This document shows, piece by piece, positions 8,398 to 17,641 of a DNA stretch of 64,000 nt (its first letter is position 1; every line of letters starts with the position of its first letter). Location: NCBI RefSeq assembly GCF_008704995.1, contig NZ_CP023747.1:4991501-5055500 (forward strand), in the 5' to 3' direction. This DNA is from Streptomyces nodosus. Its GTDB lineage: Bacteria; Actinomycetota; Actinomycetes; Streptomycetales; Streptomycetaceae. The position numbers and the translations under genes were made by a program. The notes under the pieces are model-generated. The model had not been told where the DNA came from, did not search any database, and saw only the letters and a program-made list of their open reading frames with translations.

Positions 8398-9256
8398 CTA
8401 TGCGGACAGCATCGAGATGACGTTCCGCATGATCATGGGTGATGCGGTCGTGGAAGGCCTCTTCGGCGTCAACCCGGTACCTGCTCAGAGTCGGCGGCGA
8501 GGCAGGTACGAGCCCGAAGACTCTGCCGAGGACACCTACGTCTACCCCGACCCGGTCCAGGCGCTCCTGCTGGCCGACAACGCCCGCGTCATCCGCGGCC
8601 TCATCGGCGAAGTGATGATCCTGGTCATGGCGTACACAGGCATGCGTATCGCCGAGATCGCCGGGCTCCGGCGGGAGTTCTGTTGGGTGGGCCCCGACCG
8701 GGATCCATGGGACCAGCACATCCGAGTGGAGCACCAGGGGCACTACCTCAAGGGTGGGTTCAAGCTGCATCCACCGAAGTACAGCTCGTACCGGACCTTG
8801 ATCCTTCCGCCCTTCCTCGGGGATCTCCTCTGGAAGGTCCTGGAGAGCCACGAGGCCGAACGCCTTCCCGGCCGTGCGAGGCAAGCCGATCCGCGTCGAT
8901 GACCAGTTCTACGGCCGGTTCTGGGATCCGATCGTGGAAGGCCACGAAGAGCTTCCCCAGATCCGTGGACGCCGGTTCCGGCCGGAGATCCCCGCGGTGC
9001 CCGGCCTGAAGGACTCGTCCCGCACGGACTGCGTCATGCGCAGCGCACCTGGCTGGAGGAGGACGACACGGCCCAGTCCGCGATCGATGAGCGGATGAGC
9101 CACAAGGTCCGCCGGAAGGGGAACGGCGTCAGCACCTACCGGCACGTGATCCCGGTCATGCGCCGGCGGATCGCGAAGACCCTGCAGCGGCGCTGGGAGA
9201 GGTCCCTCAAGGAGCATCAGAAAATGATCTCCCAAAAATCTCCCAGTGGATCTTGA
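8391..9256 (+). pseudogene. Broken tyrosine recombinase (integrase) of an integrative element
   Basis: Remnant of a phage-type integrase. Recognisable pieces in order: AKNYADSIEMTFRMIM (about 8391), the TGMRIAEIAGLR catalytic-Arg box (8636-8675), FPAVRGKPIRVDDQFYGRFW (from 8865), the VPHGLRH box with RTWLEED (9017-9070), and the SHKVRRKGNGVSTYRHV segment containing the tyrosine region (9097-9147). The pieces are in different frames: a shift near 8856-8865 and a return near 9003-9010. The N-terminal SAM-like domain is absent. It cannot make an active enzyme. It marks a decayed pSAM2-like or similar element whose other genes have been deleted. Confidence 0.8.
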
Positions 9257-9277
9257 AAGCCCTCGGGAGACAGGTGA

Positions 9278-9307
9278 GGGGCCCGGCCGGAGAACCAGCC
9301 GGACCCC
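9278..9307 (+). terminator. Hairpin downstream of the integrase remnant
   Basis: The arms 9278-9287 (GGGGCCCGGC) and 9298-9307 (GCCGGACCCC) match at 9 of 10 positions around a 10-nt loop, 21 bases after the integrase stop. An alternative longer pairing joins 9273-9283 with 9316-9326 (10 of 11). Confidence 0.45.
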
Positions 9308-9310
9308 TTC

Positions 9311-9370
9311 AAAAAGGCCCCTGACCTGCGGCGGAACGCCGACCGACGATCACGGGAGAGTGGCGCGGCA
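9311..9370 (-). ncRNA. sodN 3' UTR, candidate s-SodF-like small RNA region
   Basis: In S. coelicolor the sodN 3' UTR is processed into a small RNA (s-SodF) that pairs with sodF mRNA and lowers FeSOD when nickel is present (established knowledge). Here the transcript downstream of the sodN stop contains CTCTCCCGTG, complementary to a Shine-Dalgarno-like GGGAGAG, a small CGGCG-TTC-CGCCG hairpin (9329-9341) and a run of five Us (9315-9311). These fit such an RNA, but I cannot check pairing with sodF, which is not in the window. No strong stem directly abuts the U-run. Confidence 0.35.
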
Positions 9371-9766
9371 TCACGCCTTCTTGGTCTCCCAGAAGATCTT
9401 GTCGATCTGGGCGATGTAGTCCAAGGCCTTCTGGCCGGTCGCCGGGTCGGTGGACGCCTTGGCGGCCGAGAGGGCCTTCAGGGTGTCGTTGACCAGCTGG
9501 TGCAGCTCGGGGTACTTCTCGAAGTGCGGGGCCTTGAAGTAGTCGCTCCACAGCACCGAGACATGGTGCTTGGCGAGCTCGGCGCGCTGCTCCTTGATGA
9601 CGATGGCGCGCGCCTGGAAGTGCGGGTCGTCGTTGGCGGCCATCTTCTCCTGCACGGCCTTCACCGACTCCGCCTCGATGCGGGCCTGGGCCGGGTCGTA
9701 CACGCCACAGGGCAGGTCGCAGTGGGCGCTGACCGTGACCTTGGGGGCAAACAGGCGGGAGAGCAT
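9371..9766 (-). CDS. sodN: Nickel superoxide dismutase precursor
   Basis: 131-aa precursor of NiSOD, which dismutates superoxide in the cytoplasm. A 14-residue propeptide (ending TVSA) is removed to expose the nickel hook HCDLPCGVYDP: the new N-terminal His15 plus Cys16 and Cys20 bind nickel. The mature 117-residue protein is the four-helix subunit of a hexamer. The cleavage protease SodX is encoded divergently 145 bp away, as is typical. In Streptomyces sodN is nickel-induced through Nur and its 3' UTR acts as a small RNA on sodF. All nickel-ligand residues are present, so the protein should be functional. Confidence 0.97.
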   Translation of the reverse strand: MLSRLFAPKVTVSAHCDLPCGVYDPAQARIEAESVKAVQEKMAANDDPHFQARAIVIKEQRAELAKHHVSVLWSDYFKAPHFEKYPELHQLVNDTLKALSAAKASTDPATGQKALDYIAQIDKIFWETKKA

Positions 9767-9911
9767 GAAGCTGTCCTTCCTCGTGATCGTCTTCTCAGGT
9801 GGGACATTACTCCGTGGGGAACGGGTTTTCGCGAGTGCCCCCGTGGGCTTACGTCAAAAGTCCGGGGTGAGACTGGGACTGGTGGAGGATCGGACCGGGG
9901 AGGTGTCGGCG

Positions 9912-10346
9912 ATGCCGGAGCTGTCACAGGAGACCGAGCGTACGAAGGCCCTGCTGCCGTTCGGGGCGGCGGAGGTGACGGGGCCGTCCATGGTGCCCAC
10001 GCTGCGGCACGGGGACCGGCTCCTCGTGCAGTACGGGGCACGCGTCCGTCCGGGTGACGTCATCGTGCTGCGCCACCCCTTCCAGCAGGACCTGCTGGTC
10101 GTCAAGCGCGCCGTGGAGTTGCGCGAGGGCGGCTGGTGGGTGCTGGGCGACAATCCGTACGCGGGCGGGGACAGCACCGACTACGGCACCGTCCCCGAGG
10201 AGCTCGTGCTGGGGAAGGTGTGGTTGCGCTACCGGCCGCTCAAGGAGGATCAGCGCTCGCTCTTCGCGCGGGTGCGCTGGGCGCTCTCCGCCGCCAGGCC
10301 GGTGCTCTCCGTCCGGTCTGCCTCCAGGCGCTTGCGGGCGCGGTAG
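9912..10346 (+). CDS. sodX: Nickel-type superoxide dismutase maturation protease
   Basis: 144-aa S26-family (signal-peptidase-like) protease that trims the SodN propeptide so the nickel hook can form. The catalytic Ser26 lies in GPSMVPTL and the general-base Lys65 in VVKRAV; the later WWVLGDNPYAGGDSTDYG block is the conserved box E. There is no strong N-terminal membrane segment, which fits a cytoplasmic maturase. The ATG at 9912 has GGGGAGG eight bases upstream. It is divergent from sodN. Its 3' end overlaps the opposing CGNR gene by 97 bp. Confidence 0.92.
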   Translation: MPELSQETERTKALLPFGAAEVTGPSMVPTLRHGDRLLVQYGARVRPGDVIVLRHPFQQDLLVVKRAVELREGGWWVLGDNPYAGGDSTDYGTVPEELVLGKVWLRYRPLKEDQRSLFARVRWALSAARPVLSVRSASRRLRAR

Positions 10347-10879
10347 GCGGCCACGTTCGCGCGGGTGGCGCAACGGTCGGAGCAGTATCGCCGGGAGCGG
10401 TTGGTCGAGGTGTCCAGGTAGGCGTTGCGGCAGGGCGGCGCCTCGCACAGGCCCAGGCGGTCCACACCGTACTCGGTGAGGTGGAAGGCGAGGCCCATCG
10501 CGGCGATCGCCGCATAGCCCGCGGTCGCGTTCGACGGATGGTCCGCGAGATGCATGTGCCACAGCGGGCGGCCGTCGTCGTCCCGGTGGTCGTGCCCGGA
10601 GATCTGCGGGCTCACCGGGAACTCCAGGAGCAGCGAGTTCAGCAGGTCCACCGCGAGGGTCTCGTCGCCCGTGTCCGCCGCCTCGAAGACCGTGCGCAAC
10701 CGGGCCCGGACCGAACGGAACCGGGTCACATCGGCGTCGGTGGCGCGACGGGCCGCCGACTGGTTGATCCCGAAGAGGTCCCGGATGGCATCCACCGAGG
10801 TGAGCGAGTCCTTGCCCCGGGCCGGTTCCTCGGTGTTCACAAGGCGTACGGCGTAATCCGAGTAATAGGCCAGTTCCAC
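10250..10879 (-). CDS. CGNR zinc-finger (ABATE-domain) protein, putative regulator
   Basis: 209 aa. The N-terminal about 140 residues form an ABATE-like helical domain (starting MELAYYSDYAVRLVNTEE). The C-terminal CGNR zinc finger contains CEAPPCRNAYLD followed by SRRYCSDRCATRANVAAYRARKR, giving four Cys ligands and the conserved basic helix; the canonical CGNR tetrapeptide is here CATR. Members are presumed stress-response transcription factors. The 3' end runs 97 bp into the opposing sodX coding sequence. It is divergent from the methyltransferase gene, so the 98-bp gap 10880-10977 probably carries both promoters. Confidence 0.85.
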   Translation of the reverse strand: MELAYYSDYAVRLVNTEEPARGKDSLTSVDAIRDLFGINQSAARRATDADVTRFRSVRARLRTVFEAADTGDETLAVDLLNSLLLEFPVSPQISGHDHRDDDGRPLWHMHLADHPSNATAGYAAIAAMGLAFHLTEYGVDRLGLCEAPPCRNAYLDTSTNRSRRYCSDRCATRANVAAYRARKRLEADRTESTGLAAESAQRTRAKSER

Positions 10880-10977
10880 TTGTAGTCCTTACGGAGGCGC
10901 TCTATGGTCGTGGTGCGGTCGGGTAAGAGACGGTCGTGTACCCAGGGTATTACGTGACGGACATGACGGAGGGACCT

Positions 10978-11748
10978 GTGGCGGACATCGGCAGCACGGC
11001 GACGACCACCGACTGGGCGGCCTGGCAGGAGAGCTGGGACCGCCAGCAGGAGTGGTACATGCCCGACCGCGAGGAACGCTTCCGGATCATGCTGGACATG
11101 GTGGAGGCCTGCGTCGGCACCGAGCCCCGCGTCCTGGACCTCGCCTGCGGCACGGGCAGCATCACGGCCCGGCTGCTCGCCCGTTTCCCCGGTGCCACCA
11201 GCACCGGCGTCGATCTCGACCCCGCGCTGCTCACCATCGCCCGCGGCACCTTTGCGGGCGACGACCGGGTCACCCTCGTGGAAGCCGACCTCAAGGACCC
11301 CGACTGGCCGGCCCGCCTGCCGCACGGCGCCTACGACGCGGTCCTCACCGCCACGGCCCTCCACTGGCTGCGCATCGGACCACTGGAGACTCTCTACGGA
11401 CAGATCGCGGAACTCGTCCGCCACGGCGGGGTCTTCATGAACGCCGACCATATGGTCGACGACACGACACCCCGGATCAACGCGGCCGAGAGCACCCTGC
11501 GGCACGCCCGCGGGGGCCGGGCCCAGCGCGCGGGCGCGCTCGACTGGGCCGAGTGGTGGCAGCTGGCCGCCGAGGACCCGGTGCTCGCCGGCCCGACCGC
11601 CCGCCGCTTCGAGATCTACGGCGCCCATGCCGACGGTGAGATGCCCTCCGCCGCCTGGCATGCGCGGGTGCTGCGCGAGAAGGGCTTCGGCGAGGCCCGC
11701 CCGGTGTGGTGCTCGCCCTCGGACACGCTGCTGCTGGCGCTCAAGTAG
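10978..11748 (+). CDS. Class I SAM-dependent methyltransferase
   Basis: 256 aa. The Rossmann-type SAM site is VLDLACGTGSI (motif I), followed by a GVDLDPALL acidic loop (motif II) and DAVLTATALHW (motif IV). It is a small-molecule-type methyltransferase with no identified substrate. The GTG at 10978 is chosen because GGAGGG sits four bases upstream; an in-frame ATG at 10963 has no ribosome site. A long hairpin at 11826 ends transcription after it. It is divergent from the CGNR gene, a frequent regulator/target arrangement, but no functional link is shown. Confidence 0.85.
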   Translation: MADIGSTATTTDWAAWQESWDRQQEWYMPDREERFRIMLDMVEACVGTEPRVLDLACGTGSITARLLARFPGATSTGVDLDPALLTIARGTFAGDDRVTLVEADLKDPDWPARLPHGAYDAVLTATALHWLRIGPLETLYGQIAELVRHGGVFMNADHMVDDTTPRINAAESTLRHARGGRAQRAGALDWAEWWQLAAEDPVLAGPTARRFEIYGAHADGEMPSAAWHARVLREKGFGEARPVWCSPSDTLLLALK

Positions 11749-11825
11749 GGCCGGCGGGCAGCGGAAGGCGCTGTACACAGCAGGGTGCCCCGGCCAGGAC
11801 GGCCGGGGCACCCAGGTGTGCGCTT

Positions 11826-11882
11826 AGAGCTCCGAACAAAAGTGGGCGCCGCCCGCCGGGCCCCACTTTTGTTCGTAGCTCT
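11826..11882. terminator. Long bidirectional hairpin between methyltransferase and glnQ-like genes
   Basis: Left arm AGAGCT, then CGAACAAAAGTGG (11826-11845), pairs with CCACTTTTGTTCG, then AGCTCT (11863-11882), with one C/T mismatch between the blocks. That is about 19 base pairs, and the last base overlaps the TAA stop of the opposing ABC ATPase gene. A/T-rich blocks in the stem give a T-run for either direction. Confidence 0.75.
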
Positions 11883-12688
11883 TAAAGCACCTTGGACAGG
11901 AACGACCGGGTGCGCTCGTGCTGGGGGTCGGTCAGCACCTCGCGCGGATGGCCGGACTCGACGACCACGCCCTCGTCCATGAAGACCAGGCTGTCGCCGA
12001 CCTCGCGGGCGAAGCCCATCTCATGGGTGACGACGACCATCGTCATCCCGGACTCGGCGAGGTCGCGCATCACATCGAGGACGTCACCGACCAGCTCCGG
12101 GTCGAGCGCCGAGGTCGGCTCGTCGAACAGCATCAGCTTGGGGTCCATGGCCAGCGCGCGGGCGATCGCCACCCGCTGCTGCTGGCCGCCGGAGAGCTGC
12201 GAGGGGTAGTGCCCCGCCCGGTCGGCCAGGCCCACGCGGTCCAGCAGGTCCATCGCCCGGGTCCTGGCCTCGGACTTGCTCACGCCCTTGACCTGGACCG
12301 GGGCCTCGATGATGTTCTCCAGCGCGGTCATGTGCGGAAACAGATTGAAGCGCTGGAAGACCATGCCGATGTCCCGGCGTTTGCGTGCCACCTCGTGGTC
12401 GCGCAGCTCGTACAGCTTGTCGCCGTGCTGCCGGTAGCCGACCAGCTCGCCGTCGACATACAGCCGTCCGGCGTTGATCTTCTCCAGGTGGTTGATGCAC
12501 CGCAGGAACGTCGATTTGCCGGAGCCGGAGGGTCCGATGAGGCAGAACACCTCGCCGGGCCTGACCTCCAGGTCGATGCCCTTGAGGACCTCGACCTGGC
12601 CGAAGGACTTGTGGACGCCCTCGGCCTTGACCATCGCGACCGAGGCGTCGGCCGGGGCGGAGTCCTGCTCGATGAGCTTGTCGGTCAT
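11882..12688 (-). CDS. Amino-acid ABC importer, ATP-binding subunit
   Basis: 268-aa GlnQ/GluA-type ATPase for polar amino-acid uptake. Walker A GPSGSGKST, Q-loop VFQRFNLFPHM, signature LSGGQQQRVAIARALA, Walker B LMLFDEPTSALDPE and switch His in VVTHEMGF are all intact. About 20 residues precede the core domain. The start at 12688 overlaps the permease stop by 4 bp. With the upstream permease and binding-protein genes it forms a complete importer encoded in the order binding protein, permease, ATPase. Substrate is probably a polar or acidic amino acid; it cannot be fixed from sequence. Confidence 0.92.
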   Translation of the reverse strand: MTDKLIEQDSAPADASVAMVKAEGVHKSFGQVEVLKGIDLEVRPGEVFCLIGPSGSGKSTFLRCINHLEKINAGRLYVDGELVGYRQHGDKLYELRDHEVARKRRDIGMVFQRFNLFPHMTALENIIEAPVQVKGVSKSEARTRAMDLLDRVGLADRAGHYPSQLSGGQQQRVAIARALAMDPKLMLFDEPTSALDPELVGDVLDVMRDLAESGMTMVVVTHEMGFAREVGDSLVFMDEGVVVESGHPREVLTDPQHERTRSFLSKVL

Positions 12689-13620
12689 GCCGTGACCTTC
12701 CTGCTGGAGAAGGACGTCAGATGCGCCCTGACCTTCTGCCACGGTGTCGCCGGCAGGCTGCGGCTGGAGCCGCGGGCGTAGTACCGCTCGATGTAGTACT
12801 GACCCACGCTCAGCACCGACGTCATGACCAGGTACCAGGCCGCGGCGAGGAAGTACATCTCCACCGGGGCGCCGGAGACCTGGCCGATGTCCTGGGCGTA
12901 GCGGAACAGCTCCGGATACTGGACGGCCGCCACCAGGGAGGTCGTCTTCAGCATGTTGATGACCTCGTTGCCGGTCGGTGGCACGATCACCCGCATCGCC
13001 TGCGGAATGACGATCCGGCGCAGGGTCTTGCTGTGACTCATGCCCAGCGCCTGGGCCGCCTCGGTCTGGCCCTCGTCGACGGCGAGCAGTCCGGCGCGGC
13101 AGATCTCCGCCATGTACGCCGCCTCGTTCAGACCCAGGCCGAGCAGCGCCGTCAGTAGCGGCGTCATGAAGTTCGACCAGTAGTCCTTGTAGACCGGCAT
13201 CAGGTTGATGTACTCGAAGACCAGGCCCAGGTTGAACCACAGGAACAGCTGGACCAGGACCGGGGTGCCGCGGAAGAACCAGATGTAGAACCAGGCGATG
13301 GACGAGGTCACCGGGTTCTTCGACAGGCGCATGATCGCCAGGACGATGCCGCCGGCGATGCCGATCAGCATCGACAGCACCGTCAAGAGAAGGGTCTTCC
13401 CGACGCCGGTCATGATCCGGTCGTCAAAGAAATAGTCCGGAACAGCGTGCCAGTTGATCTTGCCCTGGCCGAACGCGTAGACGATCGCGACCAGGATGGC
13501 GATCGCGATGACGGCGGTGAGATACCGCCCGTAGTGCCGGACCGGAATGGCCTTGATGGCCTGCGGTCCGGCCGGGGGAGTGTCCTTGGCCCCTGCCGTC
13601 TTGTCGATGTCAGCAGTCAC
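12685..13620 (-). CDS. Amino-acid ABC importer, permease subunit (HisM/GlnP type)
   Basis: 311 aa, with a cytoplasmic N-terminal tail, a first membrane segment at about residues 34-52 and a five-helix core. The ATPase-contact loop EAAQALGMSHSKTLRRIVIPQA (the EAA motif) lies near residue 205. The GTG at 13620 is preceded by GAGAGG. A single permease gene implies a homodimer in the membrane. The stop overlaps the ATPase start (ATGA) and the binding-protein gene ends 34 bp upstream, so the three are one operon. Confidence 0.92.
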   Translation of the reverse strand: MTADIDKTAGAKDTPPAGPQAIKAIPVRHYGRYLTAVIAIAILVAIVYAFGQGKINWHAVPDYFFDDRIMTGVGKTLLLTVLSMLIGIAGGIVLAIMRLSKNPVTSSIAWFYIWFFRGTPVLVQLFLWFNLGLVFEYINLMPVYKDYWSNFMTPLLTALLGLGLNEAAYMAEICRAGLLAVDEGQTEAAQALGMSHSKTLRRIVIPQAMRVIVPPTGNEVINMLKTTSLVAAVQYPELFRYAQDIGQVSGAPVEMYFLAAAWYLVMTSVLSVGQYYIERYYARGSSRSLPATPWQKVRAHLTSFSSRKVTA

Positions 13621-13654
13621 AGGTGTCCGCCTCTCAGTGGCCGCGCGTCCGCGG

Positions 13655-14605
13655 TCACTTGCCGCCGTTGACGACGGATTCCTGCACGGCACCGTTCTGG
13701 GCGCCCCACTTCTCCAGGATCTTCTCGTACTCGCCGTTCTTGATGACGGCGTTCATCGCGGCCTGCAGCGCGTCCCTCAGCTGGGTGTTGCCCTTGGCTA
13801 CCGCGATGCCGTACGGCGCCGCCTGGACCTGGTCACCGACGATCTCGAAGTCCTTGCCGCCGCCGGAGGTCTTGACCGCGTACGCGGCGACCGGGAAGTC
13901 CGAGGAGACCGCGTCGACGCCGCCGGAACGCAGACGGGTCTGGGCCTGCTGGTCGTCGTCGAAGGCCTGGATGGTGATCGCCTTGCCCTTCGGGCACTTC
14001 TTCGACTGGGCCTTCGCCAGGTCCTCCGAGATGGTGGAGCGCTCCACGGCGACCTTCTTGCCGCACAGGTCGGCCCAGGAGGTGATGCCCTTGGTGTCTC
14101 CCTTGCGGGTGTAGATCGAGACACCGGCGGTCAGATAGTCGACGAAGTCGACGCCCTCGCCGACCTTCTTGCCCGTGGAGGGGTCGACGCCCTCCTGACG
14201 GCTCTTGTTGTCCGTCATCGCCGACATCGCGACGTCATAGCGCTTGGACCGCAGACCGGTGAGCAGGCCGTCGAAGGTGCCGTTCCTGAAGTCGAAGGTC
14301 ACACCGAGCTGCTTGCCCATCGCCGCGGCGAGATCCGGGTCGATACCGACGACGTTGCCCGAGTCGTCCTTGAATTCGACCGGTGCGTAGGCGATGTCCG
14401 AGCCCACCTTGATGACACCGGCGTCGCGGATCTGCGCGGGGAGCTTGTCGGCCAGCGGGGCGGAAGCGCTGCTCGCGCTGCTGTCCTTGCCCTTCGTCTG
14501 GTCACCGCAGCCGGCCAGCAGCAAGCTGCCCGCGACCACGACGGCGCCGACCGCAGCTATCCGGGAGCGCGCGACGGTCTTACGACGACAGGAGCTTGCG
14601 GTCAT
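13655..14605 (-). CDS. Amino-acid ABC importer, substrate-binding lipoprotein
   Basis: 316-aa family 3 solute-binding protein. A basic start (SCRRKTVARSR), a hydrophobic stretch and the lipobox LLLAGC give a lipid-anchored Cys at about residue 33. The two-lobed binding domain begins KVGSDIAYAPVEFKDDSGN, with a GIDPDLAAAMGKQLGV segment after it; the acidic and Arg ligand positions of amino-acid binders are present (RSGGVDAV). The ATG at 14605 has GGAGG eight bases upstream. It is first in the operon with the permease and ATPase. Regulation is unknown; the promoter lies in the 543-bp gap shared with the malic enzyme gene. Confidence 0.92.
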   Translation of the reverse strand: MTASSCRRKTVARSRIAAVGAVVVAGSLLLAGCGDQTKGKDSSASSASAPLADKLPAQIRDAGVIKVGSDIAYAPVEFKDDSGNVVGIDPDLAAAMGKQLGVTFDFRNGTFDGLLTGLRSKRYDVAMSAMTDNKSRQEGVDPSTGKKVGEGVDFVDYLTAGVSIYTRKGDTKGITSWADLCGKKVAVERSTISEDLAKAQSKKCPKGKAITIQAFDDDQQAQTRLRSGGVDAVSSDFPVAAYAVKTSGGGKDFEIVGDQVQAAPYGIAVAKGNTQLRDALQAAMNAVIKNGEYEKILEKWGAQNGAVQESVVNGGK

Positions 14606-15148
14606 GGCGGGTTCCTCCGGCGGGATGGGCAGGGCTGCCGATGGGTCGACGAGATCGCGTACCCCCTCGAGTTCGCGACCTCGTGTGATTGAGGCATCTT
14701 GCCATTCAGGCCCGGGCATTCAGGGGACCCGCTATGTCAAAATCGGATAACGAGCGACCTCTGAACCGCCTTGGACGGCCGAACACGGCCGGACCATGTG
14801 CGGGAATCATTCCCATCAGCCGGAAGATCTCCGGCGCATCTCACGTTCGGAAGGATCGCGTGCCGAATACGTGAGAACGAAAGGGGAGTATCGCCGACTT
14901 GTCCACGTTTTCCACCATGAGTCATCTTACCGGCGTGCGACCCTTGTGTGATGAACTCGTCCCGGACGCCATCCGTCCGGTAAGAAGGTTCTTCAGACCC
15001 CTCATCCGGGGCTCAGGGCGCGTGTGCGGCGCGCCCGTCGCGTATGCACCCATGCATATCGGTTCATCAGGGTCATACACGGTGCCCGCCCGCTCCTCAA
15101 TCAGGAGTGGTCACCCTCAAACCATGAACAACTAAGGGGTACAAGACA
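14606..15148. other. Intergenic region between divergent binding-protein and malic enzyme genes
   Basis: 543 bp with no credible gene and lower GC than its flanks. It must hold the promoters of both genes. It contains an inverted repeat (listed separately) and an 8-bp direct repeat CATTCAGG near 14704 and 14718. The malic enzyme gene begins at a GTG at 15149 after AAGGGG. Confidence 0.6.
14839..14876. repeat. Inverted repeat in the amino-acid importer/malic enzyme gap
   Basis: TCTCACGTTCGG (14839-14850) pairs with CCGAATACGTGAGA (14863-14876) over 12 bases with a 2-base bulge. It has no T-run and lies well away from both start codons, so it may be an operator or a leader structure. Confidence 0.45.
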
Positions 15149-16369
<1,221 letters not shown>

Positions 16370-16495
16370 CTCGACCGGGTGGGCGGGGGCTTGCCCCCGG
16401 CCACCCGTCGGCCGTCGTCGGTTCCCCGGCGCGGGGCGCGTGTCACAGGTAGCGTCCGTTCCCTCGCACCCGCCGTGGAGCCTAGGGTCGGGGTC

Positions 16496-17461
16496 ATGTT
16501 CGCCGCCTATGCCGCACGTATCGACCGCGACCACCCCCTCACCGGCCTTGAGCTGGGAGAGCGCCCGGCCCCCGGGCGCAGGCCCGGCTGGACGACCGTG
16601 AATGTCAGGGCCGCCTCCCTCAATCACCATGACCTCTGGTCCCTCCGGGGCGTCGGCCTGTCCGAGGACAGACTCCCGATGATCCTCGGCTGTGATGCCG
16701 CCGGTGTGGACCAGGACGGCAACGAGGTCGTCCTGCACTCCGTCATCGGCCAGTCGGGCCACGGTGTCGACCTCGACGAGCCGCGCTCGATCCTCACCGA
16801 GCGCTATCAGGGGACCTTCGCCGAACAGGTCGCGGTGCCGGCCTGGAACCTTCTGCCCAAGCCCAGGGAGCTCTCCTTCGAGGAGGCCGCCTGCCTCCCC
16901 ACCGCCTGGCTGACGGCGTACCGCATGCTCTTCACCAACGCCGGTGTGCGTCCCGGCGACTCGGTCCTCGTCCAGGGCGCCGGCGGAGGGGTCGCGACGG
17001 CCGCGATCGTGCTCGGCAAGGCAGCAGGACTGCGCGTCTTCGCCACCAGCCGGGACGAGGCCAGGCGTAAGCGGGCCCTGGAACTGGGGGCGGTGGAGGC
17101 CCTGGAGCCCGGCGCGCGGCTGCCGCAGCGGGTGGACGCCGTCCTGGAGACCGTGGGCGCCGCCACCTGGTCCCACTCCGTCAAGTCCCTGCGCCCCGGC
17201 GGCACGGTCGTCATCTCGGGTGCCACCAGCGGCGACCGTCCCTCGCACGCCGAACTCACCCGCATCTTCTTCCTGGAACTGAAGGTGGTCGGCTCGACCA
17301 TGGGCACCAAGGACGAGCTGGAGGATCTGCTCTCCTTCTGCGCGGCCACGGGAGTGCGTCCGGTCATCGACGAGGTCCTGCCGCTCGATCGGGCCCGGGA
17401 GGGATTCGAACGGCTGGAGTCGGGCGGTCAGTTCGGCAAGATCGTGCTGACCACGGGCTGA
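16496..17461 (+). CDS. Zinc-binding-type alcohol dehydrogenase / quinone oxidoreductase family (MDR)
   Basis: 321-aa medium-chain dehydrogenase/reductase. The N-terminal GroES-like domain (LNHHDLWSLRG, then LGCDAAGVDQDGNEV) is followed by a Rossmann domain with the VQGAGGGVATAAIVLGKAAG nucleotide motif. The structural-zinc Cys cluster is absent, so it is closer to NADPH:quinone reductases than to alcohol dehydrogenases. The ATG at 16496 is chosen as the first start with a conserved domain onset (MFAAYAARI). Substrate unknown. Confidence 0.87.
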   Translation: MFAAYAARIDRDHPLTGLELGERPAPGRRPGWTTVNVRAASLNHHDLWSLRGVGLSEDRLPMILGCDAAGVDQDGNEVVLHSVIGQSGHGVDLDEPRSILTERYQGTFAEQVAVPAWNLLPKPRELSFEEAACLPTAWLTAYRMLFTNAGVRPGDSVLVQGAGGGVATAAIVLGKAAGLRVFATSRDEARRKRALELGAVEALEPGARLPQRVDAVLETVGAATWSHSVKSLRPGGTVVISGATSGDRPSHAELTRIFFLELKVVGSTMGTKDELEDLLSFCAATGVRPVIDEVLPLDRAREGFERLESGGQFGKIVLTTG

Positions 17462-17595
17462 CGGCCCGGTCGGTCCGTCCGTCTCTGCCGTTCGGCTGTC
17501 GGTCGTCCCACTCCTTTCCGCTCGTCGGTCGGTGTCGCCTTCGCGGCGGGCCCGGTTCTCCCGGGTCCGCCGTTCGTATGTCCGGCGGTCGATCT

Positions 17596-17638
17596 GTCAA
17601 TCAGGGTTGACATCCGGCTCTCGTCAACCTAAGTTGAC
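17596..17638. promoter_or_regulatory. Two tandem palindromes (GTCAAY-N4-GTTGAC), probable operator
   Basis: Copy one is 17596-17611 (GTCAAT-CAGG-GTTGAC) and copy two is 17623-17638 (GTCAAC-CTAA-GTTGAC); their centres are 27 bp apart. The second ends four bases before the HTH gene start. They are well placed for autoregulation by the HTH protein. Confidence 0.65.
17607..17635 (+). promoter_or_regulatory. Predicted promoter giving a leaderless transcript
   Basis: TTGACA (17607-17612) and TAAGTT (17630-17635) are spaced 17 bp. The expected start base falls at about 17642, the A of the HTH gene's ATG; no Shine-Dalgarno lies upstream of that ATG. Both hexamers sit inside the tandem palindromes, so repressor binding would block RNA polymerase. 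Confidence 0.55.
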
Positions 17639-17641
17639 ATC

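Noticed and set aside
9257..9370. tRNA gene as the integration site beside the integrase
   Set aside because: No cloverleaf or CCA-compatible arms could be formed; the sequence fits the sodN 3' region instead.
13547..14692. Plus-strand open frame opposite the amino-acid-binding lipoprotein gene
   Set aside because: The minus strand has a complete lipobox, ribosome site and family match; the plus frame is a low-complexity mirror.
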